In this document: in pieces, positions 1-8,947 of the stretch
How the letters are laid out: each line of letters starts with the position of its first letter
Numbering within the stretch: position 1 is the stretch's first letter
Virus record (IMG/VR): IMGVR_UViG_3300045009_000924
Span: 39,249 to 103,248 of that record
Length of the DNA: 64,000 nucleotides
Source of the DNA: a virus
Direction: 5' to 3' (one strand)
Made by a program: the position numbers and the translations under genes
Notes under the pieces: model-generated
What the model saw: the letters and a program-made list of their open reading frames with translations, nothing else
What the model was told of the DNA's origin: nothing
The model's database searches: none

Positions 1-1
1 C

Positions 2-3000
2 AGAAGAGTTGGCCCACTACTTCCTAAAATTGGAGAAACTTTTGCATTTCTTGCTGGCACAAATGAGGAATTAATACAAAAAGCATTTGAGTACGCCCAA
101 CTTTTGAACAACGAAGTCCAGATGGAAACACTTGCATGGATTATTAGAAATCCCGGCAAGACTCCACCACCAGGGCTTGTTCCTCAAATAACTATCGCTC
201 CCAAAAAATTCGACGATATTCTTACGTTTCTTAAGCACTACGCCTGGGTTTTGGATAGCGCAAAGGGACGTGCAGGAAAAAAACCGCCCAAATCTCCATT
301 TATAGGAAACCTGTGGACTAGAGAACAAATTAAAAGAGAAGCTTTAAGGCCGGGCAAAACACAGCTTAGAACAATGTGGAGAATACTTCACCCCCGCAAC
401 GGCCAACCAATGCACCCACGAAGACTTATACACCTAATGGAGGGAGGAATGCGAAGAACTGGTGTTTTGGGACCAGACGGCCGAGAGACACTTGTGTTCG
501 AACCAGCAGTCATTCTCCCTGAACGCAAGGTACTAAAAATTGAAACACAATTTCATTTTCTTCATGCAAAAAAAGAAAAAGGCGAATTAAGCATCGAAGA
601 ATTGAAAAATCAACCAACAACAAAATTAAGCAACAGAGCAGACGTAACCGACACCTCTCTTAATAAAGTGACCGTGTTGGCTGGCAAAGGCAAAGGCGAC
701 TCTGCGCAACAGTCGGATATTCACTGGCATCTTGAAATGGAACAACAAGATAGCAGTGGTAAATGGAAAGTAATTGACGGAACATGGGACCACAACTCCA
801 AAAAACCAGGACGATGGACTGGGCGAGTCATACTAACTGGACAGGGACTCAGTGGCTCAAAGTTAAGGGGAGGCGGACAAGGTAAACGAAGACCAGCTGG
901 GTATTATCAAGAAGATGTAAAAAGAATAACCACAAGAGACCCCAGATTCAAAAAATATTTTGTTTATGAAGAAAGCATGGGAGTGATTAGGCGTGCCGCC
1001 GCTGCAGGGCAGGGTGAAACAACTTCACGAAACGACCAATATGCGATAGACATAAAAGACGTTGATGGAAGCGAAGAAAGACTGTCAGAAATAATACGGG
1101 AAGTTTCACAGGAAATACTCAAAGCGGCAAACACAAATGGGGCAGATGCAACGATAACGACAGCGCAACTATTTAAAGGACTCGAAGCACATACCATCGT
1201 GATAGGTGAGGCTTTCCAAAATGCATTTGACGAAGAAAGAGAAGCGTTTAAAAGAGTCGGTAAAAAATCACCACAAATGAGAGAAATGTTGAATACTGTA
1301 TATGTCGCTTTAACTAGAGCAGAAAAACAAATTGACATTGGCGAAAGAATCGCCAAACTTTATTTTAATAGAGATAGCAGGCGGCGAGCCATAGACCACA
1401 TAAATGACGAAATTGCAAAACTTAGAAAATCTGGAAAGCCAGAAGATTTGACACTTGCAGATGCTCTCGAAATTCCCCAAAATCATTTTTACGGCATTGA
1501 TGACGACGACCCGAGAAGACCAGGACTACCAACCCCCACCTCACGGTCGGATGATGACGATACACGGGTGAATGAGGAGGCAGATAATGCCGAAATAGAA
1601 GTAGATAATGCCGAACTAGAAGAGGATGAAAACATAGTTCCCAACAAAGATAATGATGATGATGATGGGGAACCAACTGTTGATGAAGACAACATTGCCG
1701 GCAAGGATGATGAACAAAATGAGGATGAAACCTCTTATGTCAACTCTGGCAGGGTGAGCTCCGGAAGAGAAAATAACATAGTGGCAGTGTTGGGCAACCG
1801 GCCACGACGAGGAGTTCTCTCTCGGGAAGCTCAAAAAATTTGGGATACAAACTTCCCCGAGCAATTGAATAAAATAATAAAAAATAACAATAAAAATGAT
1901 GTATTGTCCCTTTATTCAGATACAACAAAATCAGAAATATCAAAAATATATAGAGGAAAAAATCGCTCATCGACTTTTTCGGAGAACCCGGATTTGGGGT
2001 TGGACCCAGACCACGAAGAGACGGAGTTTGATTTCTTCAATGTAAACCAAAAAGATTTTGAAAAAGCAAACAAGTTAATTAATCGGGTCGGCAAAGTATC
2101 AAATGTTGTCTGGGCACTGAAAAATTCAAACGATAAAAATTCAAGTCCCAAAACACAGCTGGCTGCGAAAAAAATACTCAATGATGCACGGTATGACCGA
2201 CTTTCATCTGGCAGGGCCGACAGAAGAGTAATTAAGAGTCTTGACGACGTCAAACAAAACATGAAGTATGACCACAGCAGGGCTGCGGATTACAAAATGA
2301 CGGACGAGCAAATAAATATATCCGATGCAGTAATGACAGGGGACAACATTGTTGTTCGAGCCCTTGCGGGAACTGGAAAAACCTCAACCTTGCTGTCGAC
2401 CGCAAAACGATTGCTTGACCAAGAGCCAGACAAGAGAATTGTCTATTTGACGTTTACAAGAAAAATGGCAGAAGAAGCAAGAAAAAAATTTAAAGATTAC
2501 CCCAATGTTGAAGTTAGAACTTGGGACTCCGTTGGATTTGGAATTATTGGAACAAACGAAAAACTTGCACGAAAAACAAATTCACAAAATCCAGGAATAA
2601 TCGGCGTCGGAAATAATGAAGATGTTGCTAACCATTACGGATTTCAGGATGATTTTGAACAAATTCAAGTAAAAAACAAACAGGGAGATTTGGTTCCAGA
2701 AACTGTTGGCTTAACCAGAAGACAAAGAGCTGCACTAATGGCAAGAGCGGCAACAGAATTTTCAACTGGAAAAAATCAAAAAACTAACAGACCCTATACG
2801 GAAATGAACAAATCTCTAATTGGAATCGCTGCTTCTAAAATGGGGATAAATAGACTCAGTGACAGACAAATCGAAGAACTCGTCCGTCAAGCTCAAAAAT
2901 TTTGGAACGATTCATTCGATGAAAATAGTCCACTGGAAATGTCAAGAAGTTATATTTTGAAAAAATGGTCATTAACAAACCCCGACCTTGGCACTGGCGC

Positions 3001-6000
3001 TGGTATGAAAAAAAATGTTGATGGCAATGACATAATTTTCTTCGATGAAGCACAAGATGCCAATCCGGTGATGACTGATGTCATTAGAAATCAAAAAATT
3101 CAATGGATAGCGGTGGGCGACAGTAATCAAGCAATTTATGAATTCAGGGGCGCCGTTGACGAATTGGAAGACCTTGAAGCTCCATATCAACTAACGCTCA
3201 CAAAAACATTTAGATTTGGCAAAGAAATACAGGCTATTGCAAACAGATTTCTCAAAGCTCATGAAACAAAACTGACAAACGAAGAAGACGAAACACCAAT
3301 ATTCGCAAAATTGAGAATCGACGCAGCTGGTCCAGAGGGAATAATTCTCGATTCCGAGGAAATGTTTCCCAAAGGAATTGCCGTTTCTGCAACTAGGGAA
3401 ACAAAGAAAAATGGAAGTAAGGAAACACTTGCATTTTTGTCACAAACAAATGCAAAATCTTTTGAAAGAATAATTAATGAACAAGACAATGGTCGAAAAA
3501 CAGGGTCAACAACTACATTTAAGAATGACCTGACCGGAATGATTGACCACATGGAATGGTTGCAGGGTGGTAAGAAGACTGAAAAACCTAAGAATGTATT
3601 TCCGCCGCTGTGGAGCGTAAAAAATTGGGACGAACTTGCCAAGGCCGCAGGCCCACTTGGAGAGGGGGGAGCAACCGAGCTAGGAGGGGGAGCACCGGAA
3701 GAATCAGTTGAAAATGTCGACGTAAGTCAACAGGCACTTACCGCTTACAGATTATTTGCTAAATATAACTTTAACTGGTCAAAAATGAGACAACATGTAG
3801 CAAATATACAAACACTTGATGGCGGAGATGTAATAAGTAGAAAGATAACTGCTGCAGATTTGCTCGATGAATTTGAACCAGTGGAAATTGTTGATGGCGG
3901 AGTTTTGTCGGCAAGCTGGAACCCACGAACAAAACAAATTGTTTTGAAAAACGAGGGGGGAGATTGGGGGCAATTCACTGCTTACAAAGACCTATTGATA
4001 AAAGGCAAATACAAATTTACCTGGGGGGACCCAGCCGGTAAATACGGCAGAAAAACAGAACAACCAGGATGGCACCTGGAAGTTCCCAATGTTGATGCTG
4101 CTGCTTCAACTCTCAATAATCTTGCTAAAGATATTGAAATTGGTATACCGGGTGGTGATTCTCCGGAGTTTTCTTCACTTCAAACTTTTTCCCCCATTGT
4201 TGAGGGGAGCGGGAGCATACCCAATTATTTGAGCGGCGCGAAATACATCGATGATAAAAGAAACACAAAAACAGTTAACTCCGAAATAACACTTCGTTTC
4301 AAGCGAGCAGATGGAAAATTTGTTGCCGTGGCGGATGGAAACACATTCCAAGTAAAAAACGTACTCAAGGGACAAGACCCCAAAACCAAAAAGTCAACAT
4401 TTGCATGGTCGTCAAAAGATAAACCCCAATTTGGCGAACCAAATAAATGGGTTACCTCAGCAGACACAATTGAGGAATTGTACGAAAAACTTGAAAACCT
4501 CCGAAAAGTTAATAATTTAAGCGGTGGTTCCTCCTTCTTGCTGCAACCAACACCATTGCAGGGGGCGGCGAAGAATAGTGTTGACATAGTTGCGCAAACA
4601 GCACATAGGTCCAAAGGACTGGAATTCGACAATGTTATTTTGGCGGGTGATTTCAAGGCACCGAAATGGGAGGAACTAGCTGAGGAATTAATAGTAAAAA
4701 TGCAAAAAGATGGAAGAGTTATATCTAAAGAAGACATTGGTTCTCTTAAGGAATTTTTGGAACTTCTTACACCCAAAGAGAGAGAAGAATTTAAGAAAAA
4801 GATAATTAAATCGATGGGAGCTGAAGAAATTCGATTGCAATATGTTGCCGCAACAAGGGCAATGCGAAGACTTGTTCCGGGTTCACTTTCATGGATATTC
4901 GACGTCACCGACAATGAGGACGAAGAATTTAAAAAAGTGGACATTTCGAAACCAAAGACACCAACAAGAAGAGCGGAAAGAAGAAATAGAAACACACAAG
5001 AGGGGGATGACAGGGTCTCGTCTGGCAGAGACCGAGACGAATCTGAAATTGACCCCGATTATCCAATCGCAACAGAGGAAGAGCGTAGACAGAACGAATA
5101 TGAAATGGGCCTGGATAATGAGGTAGACGAAAGAATTAGAGAAGGAGACAAAAAGAGCAGGAGACAGATAGAAAAGGAAATAAACCAAAGAGACGTAGAT
5201 GCTGGAGATGAACAGGCAAAAGTAAAACAAAGAGAAATTATCGATAGAGATAAAAGATTGCAAAGTTCTGAAATTGACCCCGATTATCCAATCGCAACAG
5301 AGGAAGAGCGTAGACAGAACGAATATGAAATGGGCCTGGATAATGAGGTAGACGAAAGAATTAGAGAAGGAGACAAAAAGAGCAGGAGACAGATAGAAAA
5401 GGAAATAAACCAAAGAGACGTAGATGCTGGAGATGAACAGGCAAAAGTAAAACAAAGACAAATTATCGATAGAGATAAAAGATTGCAAAGTGGCGCTGAC
5501 CAAACGACAGAAGAGGGAAGGCTGGCAAGAAGAAACAGAAAAAACAATAATATTGACGATTCTGGCGATGGGCGAATCAGCAGTGGCCGCGACACGGTGT
5601 CTGCTCGAATCGTAGAAAAAATGCACGGCTTTAGTGCTGACAATGATGAAAATGAATCGGCGAGACGCGCATGGGAGAGAATAAAAGAAAAAGGTTGGTT
5701 GATTGACCCATCGGGTGTCACTGGCGAGGGAATAGACAAAAAGAAAATCGAATCAACATCTATTGGAATGGCAAATATTGGTTCGAGAATAGCCGCCAGA
5801 AACAGAAAAATAAAAATTGGTGACATATCAAAAAATAATCCTGATTCAGCAAATCAAGAAACATGGATGCTTCCTGTTGAAAAACTTAAAAAAATGATAC
5901 GAATACCCACCAAATGGGACCCCGAAACTGGCGACGTAATTGAAAGACGGGAATTAAGTAGCGCAGAATTGGGGACAATGCTCAATTTGACTATTAGCGA

Positions 6001-7120
6001 ATCCAGAAAATTAAATTCACCCAATGCGGGATTGTCGTTTAATGATGTCATGTATTTGATTGCAGAAATCGGAAACGAGCCAAGATTTGATTCATGGAGA
6101 CTTTTCTCGCCGACAACTCTTGATGAATCTGGAGTTTCCGAATCAGACTATATGCAGAGAGCTATAGATAATTTAGGAAGAGCAAAACTTAGGGAGAGAT
6201 TTGTTCTGGAAACATTTGGCAAAGATGCATTCCCCATGTACATCGGGAGAAACGAAAAAAATAGGATATCCCAATCCGAATATGAAAAAATGGACTCTGA
6301 TAAAAGATTTGAATATGGTGGAATTTTTAAAGATGATGGTTCTTCGGAAGATGCAAATACGGAATTGATGTATGAAGGAATGCGGTCTGATTCCCCAATT
6401 CCATTCACGCAAAATATAAATAAAACAAATACGACAACGCCAATTTCTCCCGTTTCTTCAAATGCAAAAACAATGAGAGCAGAATTCAGATTGAGCGAAT
6501 TATTGGCAGCTCTGGGAATATCGGGAGAAGAAACAATTGCCGAAAAAGATAAAAAATTAAATTCATTTCTTAGCAGAAGTTCAATAGGTGAACAATCGAG
6601 AAAAACTATTGGAAGATGGGAAGCGATGGGTGTTCCCACTTCCGTTATTTCCGAAATGATTAAATCCGGGATTATAAAAGACGCAGCATCAGTGTTTAAA
6701 AATACCGATGTCGGAAGAAGGCTTGACATGGAATTGTCGAGACCAAAATATTCAGTTTATGAAGCGTTGCTTAATTTTATTAAAGAAACACAAGGTAGTT
6801 CGCCAAAAAATACAAGAAAAACAGTTTCCGACATACTTGACGCAACTGATGCTTACAACTACCTTCCGCAAATAGCAAAAGCCAAAGGTTCGATGCCATA
6901 TTCTGCAAACGTCGGCGATATTCCCAGGTACTCAGATTCCGAATTGCAGCAAATAGTAAATCGTTTCAATAATATTTTTGGAACCCAACACACAATTGAT
7001 GATATTTTTAGCGACGAGCAAATTCGGCAGGCAAGAGAGAGAATAGAAAAAGATGGAATTCATACGCCAATCGGCAAACCGAATGTAAGAACAAAACTAA
7101 AAAATGAAAATAATGAGTAA
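2..7120 (+). CDS. Giant protein, 5'-truncated by the window edge, with UvrD-type SF1 helicase
   Basis: The reading frame is open from the first bases of the window, so the start lies upstream; 2372 residues are visible. Segments are set off by RLSSG-type peptides: RVSSG near nt 1755, RLSSG near 2204, RVSSG near 5012 and RISSG near 5572. Before 1755 there is a remnant like helicase motifs V/VI followed by a very acidic tail. From 2230 to 4960 lies a complete UvrD/Rep-like helicase. From 5015 to 5570 is a charged tandem duplication whose copies end in RLQS. From 5590 to the stop is a basic segment I do not recognise, with helix-turn-helix-like stretches near 5950 and 6490. Arginine is mostly AGA. 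The neighbouring head genes suggest a virion-associated protein, but that is inference; a replication role for the helicase is the alternative. Confidence 0.9.
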   Translation, partial: RRVGPLLPKIGETFAFLAGTNEELIQKAFEYAQLLNNEVQMETLAWIIRNPGKTPPPGLVPQITIAPKKFDDILTFLKHYAWVLDSAKGRAGKKPPKSPFIGNLWTREQIKREALRPGKTQLRTMWRILHPRNGQPMHPRRLIHLMEGGMRRTGVLGPDGRETLVFEPAVILPERKVLKIETQFHFLHAKKEKGELSIEELKNQPTTKLSNRADVTDTSLNKVTVLAGKGKGDSAQQSDIHWHLEMEQQDSSGKWKVIDGTWDHNSKKPGRWTGRVILTGQGLSGSKLRGGGQGKRRPAGYYQEDVKRITTRDPRFKKYFVYEESMGVIRRAAAAGQGETTSRNDQYAIDIKDVDGSEERLSEIIREVSQEILKAANTNGADATITTAQLFKGLEAHTIVIGEAFQNAFDEEREAFKRVGKKSPQMREMLNTVYVALTRAEKQIDIGERIAKLYFNRDSRRRAIDHINDEIAKLRKSGKPEDLTLADALEIPQNHFYGIDDDDPRRPGLPTPTSRSDDDDTRVNEEADNAEIEVDNAELEEDENIVPNKDNDDDDGEPTVDEDNIAGKDDEQNEDETSYVNSGRVSSGRENNIVAVLGNRPRRGVLSREAQKIWDTNFPEQLNKIIKNNNKNDVLSLYSDTTKSEISKIYRGKNRSSTFSENPDLGLDPDHEETEFDFFNVNQKDFEKANKLINRVGKVSNVVWALKNSNDKNSSPKTQLAAKKILNDARYDRLSSGRADRRVIKSLDDVKQNMKYDHSRAADYKMTDEQINISDAVMTGDNIVVRALAGTGKTSTLLSTAKRLLDQEPDKRIVYLTFTRKMAEEARKKFKDYPNVEVRTWDSVGFGIIGTNEKLARKTNSQNPGIIGVGNNEDVANHYGFQDDFEQIQVKNKQGDLVPETVGLTRRQRAALMARAATEFSTGKNQKTNRPYTEMNKSLIGIAASKMGINRLSDRQIEELVRQAQKFWNDSFDENSPLEMSRSYILKKWSLTNPDLGTGAGMKKNVDGNDIIFFDEAQDANPVMTDVIRNQKIQWIAVGDSNQAIYEFRGAVDELEDLEAPYQLTLTKTFRFGKEIQAIANRFLKAHETKLTNEEDETPIFAKLRIDAAGPEGIILDSEEMFPKGIAVSATRETKKNGSKETLAFLSQTNAKSFERIINEQDNGRKTGSTTTFKNDLTGMIDHMEWLQGGKKTEKPKNVFPPLWSVKNWDELAKAAGPLGEGGATELGGGAPEESVENVDVSQQALTAYRLFAKYNFNWSKMRQHVANIQTLDGGDVISRKITAADLLDEFEPVEIVDGGVLSASWNPRTKQIVLKNEGGDWGQFTAYKDLLIKGKYKFTWGDPAGKYGRKTEQPGWHLEVPNVDAAASTLNNLAKDIEIGIPGGDSPEFSSLQTFSPIVEGSGSIPNYLSGAKYIDDKRNTKTVNSEITLRFKRADGKFVAVADGNTFQVKNVLKGQDPKTKKSTFAWSSKDKPQFGEPNKWVTSADTIEELYEKLENLRKVNNLSGGSSFLLQPTPLQGAAKNSVDIVAQTAHRSKGLEFDNVILAGDFKAPKWEELAEELIVKMQKDGRVISKEDIGSLKEFLELLTPKEREEFKKKIIKSMGAEEIRLQYVAATRAMRRLVPGSLSWIFDVTDNEDEEFKKVDISKPKTPTRRAERRNRNTQEGDDRVSSGRDRDESEIDPDYPIATEEERRQNEYEMGLDNEVDERIREGDKKSRRQIEKEINQRDVDAGDEQAKVKQREIIDRDKRLQSSEIDPDYPIATEEERRQNEYEMGLDNEVDERIREGDKKSRRQIEKEINQRDVDAGDEQAKVKQRQIIDRDKRLQSGADQTTEEGRLARRNRKNNNIDDSGDGRISSGRDTVSARIVEKMHGFSADNDENESARRAWERIKEKGWLIDPSGVTGEGIDKKKIESTSIGMANIGSRIAARNRKIKIGDISKNNPDSANQETWMLPVEKLKKMIRIPTKWDPETGDVIERRELSSAELGTMLNLTISESRKLNSPNAGLSFNDVMYLIAEIGNEPRFDSWRLFSPTTLDESGVSESDYMQRAIDNLGRAKLRERFVLETFGKDAFPMYIGRNEKNRISQSEYEKMDSDKRFEYGGIFKDDGSSEDANTELMYEGMRSDSPIPFTQNINKTNTTTPISPVSSNAKTMRAEFRLSELLAALGISGEETIAEKDKKLNSFLSRSSIGEQSRKTIGRWEAMGVPTSVISEMIKSGIIKDAASVFKNTDVGRRLDMELSRPKYSVYEALLNFIKETQGSSPKNTRKTVSDILDATDAYNYLPQIAKAKGSMPYSANVGDIPRYSDSELQQIVNRFNNIFGTQHTIDDIFSDEQIRQARERIEKDGIHTPIGKPNVRTKLKNENNE
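1147..1345 (+). other. Remnant of a second helicase C-terminal domain (motif V- and VI-like)
   Basis: The translation holds TTAQLFKGLEAHTIVIGEAF near nt 1156 and YVALTRAEKQIDI near nt 1300. These resemble UvrD motif V (T-x-H-x-x-KGLE) and motif VI (YVALTRA-K). The same two motifs occur again, more typically, in the complete helicase downstream. No Walker A is seen in the visible part, so the N-terminal half either lies upstream of the window or is lost. Confidence 0.5.
2230..4960 (+). other. UvrD/Rep-like superfamily 1 DNA helicase domain
   Basis: Motifs occur in the expected order: Walker A ALAGTGKTST near nt 2360, Walker B FFDEAQDA near 3040, motif III VGDSNQAIYEFRGA near 3113, motif IV TKTFRFG near 3202, motif V TAHRSKGLEFDNV near 4597, and motif VI YVAATRA near 4841. 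The gap between motifs IV and V is about 460 residues, longer than usual. It holds a region near 4010-4090 that recalls the short W/F-rich HARP-like repeats of the SNF2 protein at 58663. The domain is bounded by RLSSG near 2204 and RVSSG near 5012, so it could be released as a free helicase. All key residues are present. Confidence 0.85.
5042..5491 (+). repeat. Tandem duplication, two 225-bp units, in frame
   Basis: Two adjacent 225-bp copies (5042-5266 and 5267-5491) differ at a single base that changes Glu to Gln. Each unit encodes 75 highly charged residues and ends in RLQS, a degenerate form of the RLSSG peptide. The near identity implies a recent event. Confidence 0.95.
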
Positions 7121-7155
7121 AGAGAAGTAATAAACTTTTTAAATATTGCTAATAC

Positions 7156-7183
7156 ATGACAGTTGGTCGTGATAGGTTATAAT
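7156..7183 (+). promoter_or_regulatory. Sigma70-type promoter before the PepSY/DUF6582 gene
   Basis: A -35 box ATGACA (5 of 6 matches to TTGACA) and a perfect TATAAT -10 are separated by 16 bp. They lie about 60 bases upstream of the start codon at 7247, in the 126-bp gap after the first giant gene. Confidence 0.6.
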
Positions 7184-7246
7184 TTAGAGACATTTAAATA
7201 ACGGTTAATGCCAGCAACGGTATTTTCCTGCACACACAGGAGTTCT

Positions 7247-8917
7247 ATGAGCTACAGCGAAAAGGCAAATGTAAGCGTCGACGCGGACGGGAATGTACTC
7301 AAATGCGCCAAAGGCGCTAACGCTGGCGAATGCGGTTTTGTCAAGGGTGCTGCGATTTGTGCTAAATGCGGCGCAATACCAGTGGAAATGAAAATGGTGC
7401 CTGTTTCCGAAGTTGAAGAAGAAGAAATGATGGAAGAAACCGAAGGGGAAATGCCGAAAAAAACCAGAAAGAAGAAACTTAAAAAAGAATCCGGTGCTTA
7501 TGCGTCAATGGATGATGACGAGGAAGACATGGAGGGGGAGGAGATGGGCAAAAAGGAAATGGCAATGGATGATGATGATTCCGAAATGATGGAGGATGAA
7601 GTTACCGAAGAGGAAGAAGTTCCTACAAAGTCTAAAAAATCTTGGAAAAGAACAAAAGGAAAAGCCGCCCATGCATCCATGGACGACGAAGAGGAAATGG
7701 ACGAAGAGGAAATGCCATCCGAAGAGGAGGAGGAAGTCGTTGAAGAGACGGGAGAGGAAGACGAGGAAGTTGAAGTTGAAGAAGAGGTAGACGAGGAGGA
7801 AATTGAAGAAGACGAAATGAAGTCCAGTTATGCGCGTCGCCGAAAAATGGGCAAAAAAGCAGCCGTTGATATGGAGGCGGAAGACGAAGAAGAGCTCGAA
7901 GACGAAGAGGTGACGGACGAAGAAGAGGAAATGACGGACGAAGAAGAGGAAATGGGTGAAAAATCTTTTACTCCATCAGATACTTATTGGGAAGAGGTTC
8001 GTCGCTCAAGAATAAATTCACTTGGAATCAAATCGGCAGACCTGGGTGCTTTTGGTTATTTGTGTGCTCTTGAAAGAAAGGCATATCCGGGTTCGTCTCC
8101 GGTTTGTGATGATTGCCCTGGTGGCTGCGTTGCGGAGAAGGGTCTGCCCGGCATTCTTCACGCCGAGGGCGTGGCAGAACAAATGTTTGACGGCGTCGTC
8201 ATTGACTCTGGATATTCGCCAGATGCGGATATGTTTGTCGTTGACGTACAAGGAAAAGATGGTGTAGTAAAAGAAGTCTTTGTTGACGGAACAAGTGCCG
8301 AAATAATGGGATTTCATAAACTAGACATTTCCGAATTCGAACAAAAATCGGATTATTCAGAATACAAACTTATTGATTTTACCGAAGCCGCAGAAATAGC
8401 GATTAAATCAATTGACGGCCATGTTGTGGCTGTCGAACCGGACGTATTTGAAGGTTTTGATACATACGCTGTTGAAATTGAGGGATTTGACGGGAAATCA
8501 TATGATGTTTTTGTTTCTCTTGATGGAGAGGTTCTTGGATACGACAGATACGAGCAAGATGAAGCAATTGAAATAGAAGCCGAAGCGGCAGAAATAGCGA
8601 TGAAGCGTGCTTTTTCTGAAGAAAAGCGGCAAGAGTTGGCTAAATCCGGCATGGCGTTACCGGATGGCTCTTATCCAATAGTTTCGGAAACTGACTTGAG
8701 AAATGCCATTCAAGCATTTGGTCGCGCCAAAGACAAGGAATCCGCAAAGAAGCACATAATGAAACGCGCAAGAGCGCTAAAACTCGAGAGCTTAATTCCT
8801 GCAAACTGGCTTGCTGGCGCAAGCGAGAAAAGTGAAAAAGAGGTGGATGATGCTTCATTCATGGCTTCACTTGTTGAATTCCAGCTTCTCGAAGACCAAA
8901 TCGACAGCGACAATTAA
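7247..8917 (+). CDS. Acidic phage protein with PepSY-like domains and a C-terminal DUF6582-like domain
   Basis: ATG 7247 is preferred over ATG 7208 because CAGGAG sits 5 bases upstream; this gives 556 residues. Order: an N-terminal Cys cluster ending CAKC (residues about 15-45), a long Glu/Asp-rich region with Lys patches (about 55-235), a CDDCPGGC motif (near 285), then two PepSY-like units (about 305-365 and 375-440). The second shows the typical ending YDVFVSLDGEVLGYD. The C-terminal 75 residues (LPDGSYPI, DLRNAIQAFGRAK, IMKRARAL) match a module common on phage head proteins, DUF6582. Known PepSY domains often act as peptidase inhibitors or propeptides. It sits between two giant RLSSG proteins, so a scaffold or chaperone/inhibitor role is plausible but unproven. 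Confidence 0.8.
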   Translation: MSYSEKANVSVDADGNVLKCAKGANAGECGFVKGAAICAKCGAIPVEMKMVPVSEVEEEEMMEETEGEMPKKTRKKKLKKESGAYASMDDDEEDMEGEEMGKKEMAMDDDDSEMMEDEVTEEEEVPTKSKKSWKRTKGKAAHASMDDEEEMDEEEMPSEEEEEVVEETGEEDEEVEVEEEVDEEEIEEDEMKSSYARRRKMGKKAAVDMEAEDEEELEDEEVTDEEEEMTDEEEEMGEKSFTPSDTYWEEVRRSRINSLGIKSADLGAFGYLCALERKAYPGSSPVCDDCPGGCVAEKGLPGILHAEGVAEQMFDGVVIDSGYSPDADMFVVDVQGKDGVVKEVFVDGTSAEIMGFHKLDISEFEQKSDYSEYKLIDFTEAAEIAIKSIDGHVVAVEPDVFEGFDTYAVEIEGFDGKSYDVFVSLDGEVLGYDRYEQDEAIEIEAEAAEIAMKRAFSEEKRQELAKSGMALPDGSYPIVSETDLRNAIQAFGRAKDKESAKKHIMKRARALKLESLIPANWLAGASEKSEKEVDDASFMASLVEFQLLEDQIDSDN

Positions 8918-8947
8918 AAAAACGTCGCCCGCATTATCGGGTGGAAA

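Noticed and set aside
4889-5626. Long minus-strand ORF with hydrophobic repeats in the first giant gene
   Set aside because: It is the antisense shadow of the 225-bp tandem duplication; AGA/GAA-rich sense codons give Ser/Phe-rich antisense frames.
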